A stretch of DNA of 64,000 nt from CAYRFF01 sp964423575 (GTDB lineage: Bacteria; Bacteroidota; Bacteroidia; Chitinophagales; Saprospiraceae): assembly GCA_964423575.1 (NCBI GenBank), contig CAYRFF010000013.1, positions 4,793 to 68,792 of the forward strand. The letters run 5' to 3'. Both the position numbers and the translations under genes were made by a program. Below the pieces are notes generated by a model that searched no databases, was not told the DNA's origin, and saw nothing but the letters and a program-made list of their open reading frames with translations. Shown here piece after piece: positions 53,547 through 64,000 of the stretch (position 1 is the first letter of the stretch; every line of letters begins with the position of its first letter).

Positions 53547-56066
53547 ATGAAATATTTTAATTTAATTATTCTGGTTCTGTTCATCAGTTCGGGCTTATCA
53601 TTTGCGAAAGCTCAGGAAGCAGATACTATAAGAACTATTGACTACACAGATATCTCAGATTACGAAATCGGGGGGATTAAGGTCAAAGGCGCTGAACATA
53701 CTGATGAGGTTACCCTGCTTAATATGTCAGGACTAACTGTAGGGCAAACAGTTGAAATTCCGGGTGACCGGATTACCAAGGCCATCAGAAAGATTTATGA
53801 ATTAAATCTCTTTGACGATGTCCAGATCGTATTGGAAAAAACGATAGGAAATATCGCATTCCTCGAAATCAGAGTCACGGAGAGGCCGAGATACCTCAGA
53901 CATAAATTTGTAGGAGTGAGAAAATCCGATCACGAGGATCTCAATAAAGTAATAGAACGATTCATCAGAAAAGGAGAAATATTGTCGGAAAGCGTAAGCC
54001 GTGACATCTCCAATCATATAGCAAAATACTATAGAGAAAAGGGCTTCTTTGATGTTGAGGTGGATATCCTCACGGAAGAAGATACCAGAATACGTAATGC
54101 ACTCGATGTTACTATTAAGGTCGACCTACATGAAAGAGTAAAGGTTGAAAATATTACCTTCTCCGGTAATCAAGCTTTTACATCAAGGCAACTACGTAAC
54201 GCGATGAAAAATACGCGATCTCGTATGAGAGTGCTGGCAAAATCGACTTATCAGAAGGAAGAATACAAAAAGGATTTAAAATCTATTAAAAGCAAGTATC
54301 ACGATGCCGGTTACCGAGACATTACAATCGTTAAAGACTCTTTGTGGAGACAAGATGATGGTGATATAAGGTTACACCTTACAGTAAAAGAAGGAACACA
54401 ATATTACTTCCGCAACATAACCTGGTCAGGAAACACGACATATACGGATCAAGCTCTCGCACGTTCACTCGCAATAAAAAGAGGCGATGTTTTTAATGCC
54501 TCACTTCTTGAGCAGAGACTAACTTATAGTGAGGACGGAAGAGATGTAAGTGCTATCTACATGGATAACGGGCACCTATTCTTCCGTGCCAATCCGGTTA
54601 TCACCGCTGTAGAGGGAGATAGTGTAGACCTCGAAATCAGGATATTTGAAGGACCGCAAGCAACAATTGACCGCGTTGTTATCAATGGAAATGACAGGAC
54701 ACATGAAAATGTCATCCGCAGGGAAATCAGAGTTAAACCGGGAGGTAAATTTTCACGCTCCGACCTTATCCGCTCCCAAAGACAACTGGTAGGTCTGGGT
54801 TATTTTAATCCGGAAAACCTAGGGATAAACACACCGGTTAATCCAAGCAGATATACGGTTGACATTGAATTTGATCTTGAAGAAAAATCATCCGACCAGC
54901 TGGAATTATCCGCGGGTTGGAATCAATATAGTGGAATTATAGGGACACTAGGACTACAGTTTAATAATTTCTCCATCAGAAATATGTTTGATAAAAAGTC
55001 CTGGAGACCATTACCTACCGGAGATGGGCAGCGTCTGACATTGAGAGGGCAGACCAACGGGGAGTTTTATCAGTCCTACAACTTTTCATTTGTAGAGCCC
55101 TGGCTGGGTGGTAGTAAGCCAACTTCACTTAACCTGGGTGGATATTATACTAAGATGCTCGACTACTACAGTGGGTATATCGGTGAAGGATATTTGTCGA
55201 TATCCAATGGTTTTGTCGGCCTTGGAACTCGCGTAAGATGGCCTGACGATAACTTTATTGTTACCGGACGTCTCAATTACGAGAACATCTTACTTTCAGA
55301 TTATGGGCAGTATTTCTACGTAGACGGAGAATCAATTTCCAATGGTAGTTTCAATAACTTATCCGTGGAAGTAAAGATCGCAAGAACTTCAATTCACAAT
55401 CCACAGTTCCCTACTAGCGGTTCAACTGTATCTTTGATAGGTAGATTCTCCCCTCCGTATTCTCTTTTCTATAAGAGGGATTATACCGGGATGAGCCCGC
55501 AGGAAAAATTCAGATTTCTCGAGTATCACAAGTGGAGATTTGACTTTGAGTGGTATACTTCTATCGTAGGTAATCTTATTTTCGCTACCAGTGCAAAAAT
55601 CGGTTTCCTCGGATACTATAATGAGGATCTGGGTTTGATTCCGTTTGAGAGATTTGAGGTCGGGGGTTCCGGGTTGAATAACCAGAGTTACGGACTTATC
55701 GGACGGGAAATTATCAGTATGCGAGGTTATGATGTGAACGAATTGGACGGTAATATCAATGGAGGTGGAACTGTATTTGACAAGTTTACTATGGAGCTTC
55801 GCTATCCGATTTCCCTGAACCCCAATGCGACTATTTACGGTCTTGCATTTCTGCAGGGAGGTAATGTGTGGCAAGGCTTGCGGAATTTCAACCCATTTGA
55901 TATGAAGACATCGACAGGGCTGGGTATTCGTGCCTTCCTTCCGATGTTTGGACTTATCGGATTTGACTATGGTTTTGGATTTGACAAGCCGGATCTCATT
56001 GAGTCTAATGTCAAATGGACGAGCTTCGGTCAGTTCAACCTGATTCTTGGATTCGAGCCGGATTAA
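53547..56066 (+). CDS. bamA: Outer-membrane assembly factor BamA
   Basis: An 839-residue Omp85 protein that folds and inserts barrel proteins into the outer membrane. The signal peptide ends near residue 22. Five POTRA repeats cover about residues 35-445; the last ones read YYFRNITWSGNTTYTD and ATIDRVVINGNDRTHENVIRREI. The barrel holds the Omp85 motif MRGYD (ISMRGYDVNELDG), and the last strand ends QFNLILGFEPD. The usual terminal aromatic residue is three residues from the end. It follows uppS, a common neighbour in Bacteroidota. Confidence 0.97.
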   Translation: MKYFNLIILVLFISSGLSFAKAQEADTIRTIDYTDISDYEIGGIKVKGAEHTDEVTLLNMSGLTVGQTVEIPGDRITKAIRKIYELNLFDDVQIVLEKTIGNIAFLEIRVTERPRYLRHKFVGVRKSDHEDLNKVIERFIRKGEILSESVSRDISNHIAKYYREKGFFDVEVDILTEEDTRIRNALDVTIKVDLHERVKVENITFSGNQAFTSRQLRNAMKNTRSRMRVLAKSTYQKEEYKKDLKSIKSKYHDAGYRDITIVKDSLWRQDDGDIRLHLTVKEGTQYYFRNITWSGNTTYTDQALARSLAIKRGDVFNASLLEQRLTYSEDGRDVSAIYMDNGHLFFRANPVITAVEGDSVDLEIRIFEGPQATIDRVVINGNDRTHENVIRREIRVKPGGKFSRSDLIRSQRQLVGLGYFNPENLGINTPVNPSRYTVDIEFDLEEKSSDQLELSAGWNQYSGIIGTLGLQFNNFSIRNMFDKKSWRPLPTGDGQRLTLRGQTNGEFYQSYNFSFVEPWLGGSKPTSLNLGGYYTKMLDYYSGYIGEGYLSISNGFVGLGTRVRWPDDNFIVTGRLNYENILLSDYGQYFYVDGESISNGSFNNLSVEVKIARTSIHNPQFPTSGSTVSLIGRFSPPYSLFYKRDYTGMSPQEKFRFLEYHKWRFDFEWYTSIVGNLIFATSAKIGFLGYYNEDLGLIPFERFEVGGSGLNNQSYGLIGREIISMRGYDVNELDGNINGGGTVFDKFTMELRYPISLNPNATIYGLAFLQGGNVWQGLRNFNPFDMKTSTGLGIRAFLPMFGLIGFDYGFGFDKPDLIESNVKWTSFGQFNLILGFEPD

Positions 56067-56257
56067 TTCGGAATACCTGCTTATTTCCTGACTTTTCTCA
56101 TAAGCAATACGCATTTGCTTAAGTTGCATTATTCTTGAAATAATCAGTTTTGTTCAGGTGTTTAAGCTTTCGCAAATGTTGAATGAGCTTCCTGTCAATG
56201 AGGGTTACTTAATTGTAATCAGGCTTTATTTTTATCCTTATAAAGGTATTGAGGAAA

Positions 56258-57658
56258 TCAGGAATAAGGTAGATTTATTGTAAACTCAGCGCCTTTCCCT
56301 TTAGCAGAATTTACGCTTATCTCTCCATGATGAGCGGTAACAATAGCCTTCACATAACTGAGCCCCAGACCAAAGCCTTTCACATCGTGAATATTCCCGG
56401 ATTGAATGCGATAGAACTTATCGAATATATGCTTCTGTTCTTCCGGAGTCATCCCGACCCCATTATCCTTAATTTTAATAACAATACCGGTATTACTATT
56501 ACTTGTAGATATTAAGATTTCAGGCTCTCCTTCTGAATACTTCTCAGCATTATCCAGCAGGTTGTGTATGATATTAGTAATATGCGTCTCGTCAGCTCTT
56601 ATCGCAGAAGGAATTGCATTGAGTTCAGTCTTGATGGCACCATTTCGTTTTTCTACTCTCAGCGCCATATTTTCCACTGCGAGTTGAATAACGTCGTGAA
56701 TATCAATTTCAGAATAGAACAGAGAGAAGTCCCGTTTATCCACCATTGCAATCTGCAATACTCGTTCTACCTGTTTCAGCATTCGTGCATTTTCTTGCTT
56801 GATAATATGGACAAAGTGGTTAATTTTATCCGGATGTGATTGAATCTTCTCTGATTTCAATGAATCTGTCGCCAGGGAGATTGTCGCAATCGGAGTTTTG
56901 AACTCGTGCGTCATATTATTGATGAAATCCGTCTTCATCTCGGAGAGTTTTTTCTGCCTGACAATGGTGAATAAAGTATAGGCAAAGACAAATAGGATTA
57001 ACAACAAGAAGACGATTGACCCCGTCAACAATAGCCACGATTCATTCCACCCCACAGAGCCACGATTGGGGAAGTGCAACATAAAGATTGCACGTGGCCC
57101 AAATATCGAAGGGAAAATATTGGCTCGATAATGTGCCTTGGATAACACGTTTCCATCATCGACAACTATATCTGTCTGATCTCCTTCGGAATCAAGAGGA
57201 GCGACATACTGATTTACTCCATCAATAATAATAAACGCTTCACTCTTGTGACTATATACTCCGTAGTGATACTCAAGCCGTACTCCCCTGTTTTCTAACT
57301 CGGACTTTACGAGCTTATCTATAAATCGGGCATCCAGAATTTCGTTGATATCGATAATACCCAGAAGATTCTGCACATCCTGAAATTCACTCATGAGCTC
57401 CTTAATCCTAAACTCATTGGTCATTCCTCTATCGCGCAGTAATTCTATCTCACGCTGTTCAATGTTCTGGAGAGATTCTCTACTTTCCCTTTCTATTCCC
57501 TGGACTATGCTGCTTAGGGCGTTTTGTACGGATTGATCAAACTTTGCCTGATTTAGCTGAACGGAGTAATTAATCCAATAGGCCTGTATGGACACGAGGC
57601 CCAGTAGCGCCACGGACATTAATATAAGAATAATCCACATCCATTTCTTAGTACCCAT
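56258..57658 (-). CDS. Membrane sensor histidine kinase
   Basis: A 466-residue two-component sensor. An N-terminal helix (WIILILMSVALLGLVSIQAYWI), a periplasmic sensor region of about 180 residues, and a second helix (WLLLTGSIVFLLLILFVFAYTLF) precede the kinase. The H box MTHEFKTPIATI puts the phospho-His at 251. The N box (HNLLDNAEKYS), G1 (IKDNGVGMTPEE) and G2 (GFGLGLSYVKAI) are all intact. No response regulator gene is inside the window next to it; it could lie elsewhere. It is separated from sprA by a terminator. Confidence 0.93.
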   Translation of the reverse strand: MGTKKWMWIILILMSVALLGLVSIQAYWINYSVQLNQAKFDQSVQNALSSIVQGIERESRESLQNIEQREIELLRDRGMTNEFRIKELMSEFQDVQNLLGIIDINEILDARFIDKLVKSELENRGVRLEYHYGVYSHKSEAFIIIDGVNQYVAPLDSEGDQTDIVVDDGNVLSKAHYRANIFPSIFGPRAIFMLHFPNRGSVGWNESWLLLTGSIVFLLLILFVFAYTLFTIVRQKKLSEMKTDFINNMTHEFKTPIATISLATDSLKSEKIQSHPDKINHFVHIIKQENARMLKQVERVLQIAMVDKRDFSLFYSEIDIHDVIQLAVENMALRVEKRNGAIKTELNAIPSAIRADETHITNIIHNLLDNAEKYSEGEPEILISTSNSNTGIVIKIKDNGVGMTPEEQKHIFDKFYRIQSGNIHDVKGFGLGLSYVKAIVTAHHGEISVNSAKGKGAEFTINLPYS

Positions 57659-57698
57659 ATCAAGCCGGATTCACAGGAATTAACGCAGGTATAGTATC

Positions 57699-57731
57699 AA
57701 AAAGTTTCCCATCAGCTCAGTGACGGGAAAC
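57699..57731 (-). terminator. sprA terminator
   Basis: GTTTCCC-a-TCA (57704-57714) and TGA-c-GGGAAAC (57721-57731) form 7-bp and 3-bp helices with an A/C mismatch and a 6-base loop. On the minus strand a T5 run (complement of 57699-57703) follows directly. It sits 11 bases past the sprA stop. Confidence 0.75.
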
Positions 57732-57741
57732 CCTATTATTT

Positions 57742-60700
57742 TTATCGGTTCAGATACATTCTCAGCTTCAATCCTCCTCTCATGTTTGTCACCGGTACAG
57801 ATTGACCGGTTTCAGGGAAAGTATAGTTATACATGTAGTACAACTGTAAGGACATATTATCATTCATATCATATTCCACCGTAGGGTTGAGCTGATAGGT
57901 CTTAGTACCTCTTTCGGGCCTTGGATTCTGATCTATATCAAACTGATGTGAAACTGTAATGTCTCTCTGGTATCTGAACGTACAAGCAATATTTAAATCT
58001 CTTCCTCTAGACTTATTCTGTTCTCTTGCTCTCTTAATATTTCGCTGCCTCTTATCCAGTCCAATATCATCAAAATTGAATGATAACCAGGAAATATTAA
58101 CGTTTTTAATCAGATAACCGAAGTTTAGACTTATGTTTTCACTTCTACTTTCATGCAAGATTGAGTTTGAAAAGCTCAGATTCAGGTTACGTTCCTTGTT
58201 ATAATCTACAGCAAACTGGATATCATTCACTGTTCTAATCTGCACCCCTACTAGTGGAGCAAATCTCTCATTGATAGTCAGCTGCGGTATAAAATACTCG
58301 GAATAATAGTTGAAGCTTTCGTTCTTATTATCATCCGAGAATGGATTATCTTCATCAAAGCGCCCATTGGATTCAAATGAATTCACCGTCATCATCGACT
58401 GGTATGCATGTCGTAGTGAGAAATCCCTGAACACATTCTTAATTCCTTTCAGTTTGGATAAACCATTATAGTTTAAAGTCCAGTTTGGTCTAGGCAACTC
58501 ATCAAATAAATCCAGGTTAACCGTATGTGGATTTCGCTTGGTATAAGCAGCAATAAAAGCAGGAATTAATACATCCTGTTGCTTACTACCATATCCTTCT
58601 CTCCACTTGGCACCTTCTTCCTCATGCGGCAGTCCTGACGGACTTAATCGGGCAGCAATTATCTGTCTGTTATCTTCAACTATATCAAATAAAGCTGCCA
58701 TATCGGCCAGTTCTGTCCCTTCAAACATCGTATTCAAGGCCAGGTATGAGATATTAAATGATCCGAATGCATTACGGCGATTGAGCTGATAATTTGCATC
58801 CTGAAAATCGGTATATGGATCGAGATCAGGAACATCCTTATTCTTAAATAAATAGGTTGATGACATCTGTATTGTCTTCTGGACTGTAAAATCTACCTTA
58901 AAGTCCGTAAATGGTTCAAGGTTAAGTTCTCCTGACCATGATTCCTGATTACCACGCATCAGATCCAGTGATAAATATCGCGATGCTGTAAACCAGCCTT
59001 TTTCTCTTGCTGCCCAGTATAACCATTCATCCGTCGGCTGGAAACCGAGGATATACTGCCAGCCCGGCGCCTGGAAGTTTTCACCAAGACCGACTATTTC
59101 AGTNNNNNNNNNNNNNNNNNNNNNNNNNNNNNNNNNNNNNNNNNNNNNNNNNNNNNNNNNNNNNNNNNNNNNNNNNNNNNNNNNNNNNNNNNNNNNNNNN
59201 NNNGGATATACTGCCAGCCCGGCGCCTGGAAGTTTTCACCAAGACCGACTATTTCAGTCTTTGGCATAAATCCTGGAACAACGGAGTTATTACTTATCGT
59301 ATAATTGGCTCTGGCACTTCTCAGAATGAGTAAAGGCCTGATAATTATTTTTTCTATCGTCGTGACTTGTCTCTCAGGCTTCTTATCATCTCCGGCGCCT
59401 CTCGGATTAATTCCTCCCCTTCTGAATGGGCTACTGCCACTTCCCCCACCATCAATCTTGGAGAGGTAACCCCATTTGCTGTAAAGCTGGCGGAAATTAA
59501 TATTGGCATTTAAAGTCAGATTCTGGTTATTCTGAATCGTGTTACCCAGTGAGTCAACATTGGCCGTAGCAGCGTTCCAGGCATAATTTGCGGAAGCTTG
59601 CGCACGTAAATCGATGAAGTCGATAAGCGGGAAATTCTTTAACGGAACGTTCCAGGTTCCCGTTACCGTATGATTATAATCCTTGGTACGTCCCAAGCTC
59701 TTCACGTTATTCCACATATAGGTATTGGGGTCGATATCCGGTCGCTCTCCATATATCGTTTCTCCATCCTGGTTCAATTCGTCGATAACTGCAAAGTTCT
59801 GAGCACGATAATCAAGGCTAAGTGTTCTGGTAAAGTTCCAGCGTAAATTATACTGTCTCTCCCAGGTAAATCTGCGATCATACCAGGTACTGAACTCAGG
59901 GCTTGAAAAACGATATCGACGCACATTGACATAGCGATCAACTGTCGAGTTTACACCGAATGTGCTCGGTAGCGGATTAAAGTGAAATTCCTTGATAAAA
60001 TTGAGGTATTTATCAGACTTGACCAGTTTCTTAAACGGACTTATATACAGCGGCGTATATGAGTAATTATAGGTCAGGTTCCCCATGTGATTACGCGTAT
60101 TATTCAACTCAACCATCGGGTCTTGCATATCGGTCTCCATATAGCCGTATGAGGCTGACAAATTGGAAATATCCCATGGCATAGGTTTCCCGGACTTCTT
60201 ATCTACACGCACATTGGTAAAGTTGACAGCTTTAATCGTCGTCACATTCAATGCCTGCCTACGTACACTATCTTTTTCAGCGCTGTTCTCTATTGACTCA
60301 AGCTTTTCCTTGAACTTAATATCCAGGTCAAACGGATCAAATTGAGGCGTTCTTACTTCCCTCGTATATTGCGCATACATCGGAACACTTACCCCGGATT
60401 CCTTAGGTAGGAATTTATCCAGATTCAAGCTCGTTGAAGCACCATATTCAAATATTTCTTCTCGTGACCTCTGGCTGAGTTGATCGTCTATACCTCCCCA
60501 CCCTATACTACTGTAGTTTCCATTGACGGAGACTACTCCCAGATCTGCAAGTTGCATATTAAGCTGCGCAAGTGCTGCTGCACCTCCCTGTTCATCCAAT
60601 CCGCTCACGCGCAATTCGTTCACCCATACCTCTGCACATACAGGCTCACCGTTTTCCTCGTACGGATTCCTCAACCCTATCATAAAGCCTTTAATATAGC

Positions 60701-63700
60701 CCAGGTTAGGATTACCCTTTATCCTCATTATATTTTCCGGATAGAATGGATCTGCTGCTTCGTATACAGATTTAGACGGGAATGAGCTGTTATTCCTTTC
60801 AATTTTCAGGTTAATCAGTTCTTCCAGAGAAACATCGAGGTTATTATCAGGGTGCCAGACATTTTCTGGGTCGCTTATTCCCATACTCTCATCCGACAAT
60901 GTCAATGGAATCTCATATTCATAATAGTTCTCTGTATAATCAGAACCGATACGAACAAAGAGTTTCAACTGCTTATCCTGCAGAGGCTTCTGGCCGATAA
61001 CAGACTCCGCGTGAACAAACATTTTCAGGCTCTTATACAATCTGAGGTCACGCTGCATATTTTTATACATTGCTCTGGAAGCTCCGGACTGCAGGTTGCA
61101 TACGTTTAACGCAAGCGATTTCTCATTAAAGAATGTCTCTGCAGTCGGTGTATGGTAGTTTCTTTCTCTTTCTACGCCTTTCGGCAAAACGTAGTTGAAC
61201 GGTGTTTTCTCCGAGTTCTCCTCAATACTTACCTCGTTGATATCAAAGTCCGTATTATCATCAGGTGGCATTGGGCTAGGTGTAGCTTCACCCAGCAACT
61301 GGTTTCTTGTCCATCTTCTCCACTGATTTCGCACCAGACTAAACTTTGCGAATCTCATTACAACCGGTCTTTCAAAGTCTTTCATGTAGAAACGGATGAA
61401 TCTAATCGATCTGAAATCCTGGATATTACCGACTTTTCCGTCATATTGCTGAATAGGAACTTTAAATCTATACCATATCTCGTCCGGATGACTGCCTGCC
61501 TTTACAGTATCGATGACATATTCATTAGATTTTAACAAGTTTGTTCCCGGCTCTCTTTCAATCTTAATTCGATACTGGAAATATGATTCAATTCTATCAG
61601 AGGTGAAGTCACCGTTTACATCTTCACTGTCCGGTCTATTAGTAAATGCTCTGGAGATACGTTCATTGGCCTGAGCAACCGGTGAGTTTCCTTCTGCACC
61701 GTTATAACGCTTATATTTTACTAGTAAAGAAGAATCTGCATGCAGGTTCTGAAAGGATTCATCGAGAAAGTGCTTATAGTTGTCATTGGACGGGTCCGCT
61801 TTTACTTTAGTGATAAAGTCAGAGCTTATACGCGGGTTATTTTGAAGTTGATCAATATAATCGCTGAAGAATTCTAACTCCGCATCATCATTAAGTCCAT
61901 CATAACCCACGTCTTGAGCTTCACGTACTGCAGGGTCATTATAAAAGGCATTTACATAAGGAACCTGAATTGAAACTACTCCCAGATTGGTTGTATCTAG
62001 TGGCACCCTTTCATTAGGGCCAGGCAGACCATGCTCAAAGGAAGGCTTCCCATCTTTTAATATATCTTCCGAAATCGTTCCCAAGTTCAGGACTATCTGC
62101 CCGGACTCCGGAGGGTTATTCTGGTTGAATTTAGATGGGATAAAGGGATTCATAACCCAGAACTCAATATACTCCACGTTACTTGCCTGGAAGTCATTGA
62201 CCATAATTGGTCGCATAATTCCACCCCATCTGGATGCTGGATCTCTGAGGCCTCCGTCATTACTCAATCCGGCAGAATACTCGGTACCATCAGGAAAATC
62301 GTAGTTGTATGGCCCTCTTTCATTGGGGTAATAAGCAATATCAAATGTCTGATAGCTATACTGCCCCGGTAATCTGGACTTATATTTAAAGATTTCTTCC
62401 TGGCTTACTATTCTTTCATAAGGATCCTCCTTACTTCCTGAAATCTCCTGCTCAATCCTATACCAGTTCATCAAGGCCCTGTTCATACCGATACGCAAGT
62501 CATCGTTGAGTGCTGATTCAGGAAAGTCCGGGTTATTGTTTCTGGAATCGTTCTGAGGAATAGAGGCAAGAGTCCATCTGTCCAAGGGTGTCATAAGAGT
62601 AATTTCGCCTGTTGCACCTTCAAAATCATCGATATAAACTGCTCCTTCTTTATCTCCTCCCAGGTTAATTGCCCGGTTATGTCCTGGTTTCAACCATGCA
62701 CCCTCCGTGTAGAAGGAAATACTCGATTTCTCCTTGGTATCGATAAATGGAATTTTATCTACAANNNNNNNNNNNNNNNNNNNNNNNNNNNNNNNNNNNN
62801 NNNNNNNNNNNNNNNNNNNNNNNNNNNNNNNNNNNNNNNNNNNNNNNNNNNNNNNNNNNNNNNNTAGAAGGAAATACTCGATTTCTCCTTGGTATCGATA
62901 AATGGAATTTTATCTACAAGTTTTGTCAACCAAGGTGCTTCATCTTCATAACTGAAGTCAAGACCAAACATCCTGTTACTGATAGGGTCATTCCCTATAT
63001 TTACCTTTTGTGTAGTCGGGCTTTCCCATAAGTGCATGTAGGTAGCACCTATGTTCATCGTTTTATTCAGCATATAATCTGCACGTAAACCCAGCATGGA
63101 TTTTTGTTGAAAAGAAATCAAGGCAGATTCCTCAAAGGAAACGTTAATCGGCACTCCACTTGCAAGCAATGACTGATCGAGTATTCTCACTACCCCGATA
63201 CTATAATCCACTTCGTAATCCACACCTTCCATCAGATGTCGACCTCCGGCAGATACCGTTACTGATCCCTTGGGAATATTAAAGGCATTCAAGCTGATCT
63301 CAGAACTGATATTGGACTGAAACTCCCCTTTGAGCAAGAATCGGTTCTTTTCCTGATATTCTCGCGCTATTACCAGTGTAGAATCATACAATTCCTGGTA
63401 ATTATATTTTGCATAATCTTCTGCACTTACTCTTTCTCTGAGGCTTGCGCCAAATGGCTCAAGAACAGGAAATATTACTTTACCGGATTGCGGTAAAATC
63501 GTAATTCCGGGGACAAAGTCAAAACGCCCGTCGGGTTGCGGGTCATTATGCGTATTTAACTGGTCGAGGTTAAAAAGTCTAAGTAATGGTTCAGTTCCCG
63601 GTGTTGCGTCCGGAAGGAATCTCTTGAATCCTTTTCCGGGATCGTCATAAAGTACATCCAGATAGAAGTTGGAGGGATCCGCTTGATATGCACCTACCGG

Positions 63701-64000
63701 GTATACGTTCTTCATCATCAGGTCCCACAGAGGCGTACCTACGTTGGAGATAGAACTTTTCAATAATTTCACAAACAGGACATTGGTATTCAGGGAATCC
63801 GTCTGATTATCAGAACTCATCTGTCCCACTGCATAAGTTTCGCCGTTATAATCATATTCAAATGATACACCGAGAACTTCATCCGCCCTTACAGGCACAT
63901 TAATCGAAATAAACCCTAATTCCGGATGATATGTATACTCGTTAGGACGTAGCTTTCTCGCTCTTTTTAATTCGAAGTCTCTTCCCGGCTCCATGCCATA
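57742..64000 (-). CDS. sprA: Gliding/T9SS translocon protein SprA (N-terminus outside window, two assembly gaps inside)
   Basis: SprA forms the very large outer-membrane channel of the T9SS. The frame is open at the window's right edge and ends at 57742. Removing two copy-plus-N blocks (155 bases each) leaves one frame of about 1980 codons. Features are repeated barrel strands, the conserved SprA segment AINLGGDKEGAVYIDDFEGATG near 62600, and the C-terminal barrel ending MRGGLKLRMYLNR. Full-length SprA proteins have over 2300 residues, so a few hundred N-terminal residues are missing. The PKD metalloproteases and the type B surface protein in this window are likely clients. The gene is intact by this reading; the apparent breaks are assembly artefacts. 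Confidence 0.93.
59049..59258. repeat. First assembly join in sprA: 55-base duplicate around 100 N
   Basis: The 55 bases 59049-59103 are identical to 59204-59258, with N at 59104-59203 between them. This is the signature of two contig ends that overlap by a k-mer but were joined as if separated by 100 unknown bases. Deleting 155 bases restores the sprA frame. Confidence 0.95.
62710..62919. repeat. Second assembly join in sprA: 55-base duplicate around 100 N
   Basis: The 55 bases 62710-62764 are identical to 62865-62919, with N at 62765-62864. The overlap has the same length as in the first join, and its removal (155 bases) again keeps the frame. Confidence 0.95.

Noticed and set aside
55422..56129. 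A 235-codon minus-strand open frame opposite the bamA 3' end
   Set aside because: It is wholly antisense to the well-supported bamA barrel, has no recognisable domain and is a shadow of bamA codon use.

Overview
The window looks like a chromosomal scaffold of a Bacteroidota (Bacteroidetes) bacterium, probably a free-living member of the Saprospiria/Cytophagia/Flavobacteriia type. It is AT-rich. The evidence is: secreted proteins with type A and type B C-terminal sorting domains of the type IX secretion system (T9SS); a large sprA gene for the T9SS/gliding translocon; promoters of the Bacteroidota form TTTG-N19/20-TAnnTTTG; an SD-poor start context; the tRNA-tuf-trnW-secE-nusG-rpl-rpoBC order; two DUF4199 genes; a DUF4159 gene; and a geranylgeranylglyceryl-phosphate synthase family gene. 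No phage, insertion sequence, CRISPR array or rRNA was seen. The species cannot be named from the window.

Region 1 (1-11108, minus strand) is a tandem family of three giant secreted metzincin metalloproteases. The first is cut by the window edge. The two complete ones carry 12 and 16 PKD domains in strict alternation of two subtypes (6 and 8 A-B pairs) and end in a type A T9SS sorting domain. Region 2 (11372-20382, mostly plus) holds an outer-membrane barrel, a NadR-like P-loop protein, an unknown conserved protein overlapping era, the GTPases era and der, rfbC-rfbD (dTDP-rhamnose), a giant type B T9SS surface protein, and ribE.

Region 3 (20555-35694, minus) is the core information-processing block. 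It runs from a well-formed promoter through tRNA-Thr, tRNA-Tyr, tRNA-Gly, tRNA-Thr, tuf, tRNA-Trp, secE, nusG, rplK, rplA, rplJ, rplL, rpoB and rpoC to a UUCG-capped terminator. An rpsU-xerC-hpf unit with its own promoter lies upstream. Region 4 (35772-43783, minus) has an outer-membrane barrel, rsgA overlapping the GGGP synthase gene, a GT2 glycosyltransferase, twin DUF4199 membrane proteins, a dihydroorotase homologue that has lost its metal ligands, and a BatA/vWA membrane protein. Region 5 (44064-53441) has a GH5-like lipoprotein, a TonB-dependent-type receptor, tRNA-Leu, rseP, rsmE, a DUF4159 protein, a 57-residue membrane protein, a WecA/MraY-like transferase and uppS. Region 6 (53547-64000) has bamA, a sensor histidine kinase and sprA.

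Many genes converge on the cell envelope. BamA would assemble outer-membrane barrels, SprA would form the T9SS channel, and the PKD metalloproteases and the type B protein are its likely substrates. UppS, the WecA-like enzyme, RfbC/RfbD and the GT2 enzyme supply lipid-linked and sugar precursors. Two runs of 100 N inside sprA are flanked by identical 55-base sequences. Collapsing each copy-plus-gap (155 bases) restores one continuous reading frame, so these are unmerged assembly overlaps and not real gaps or gene breaks.
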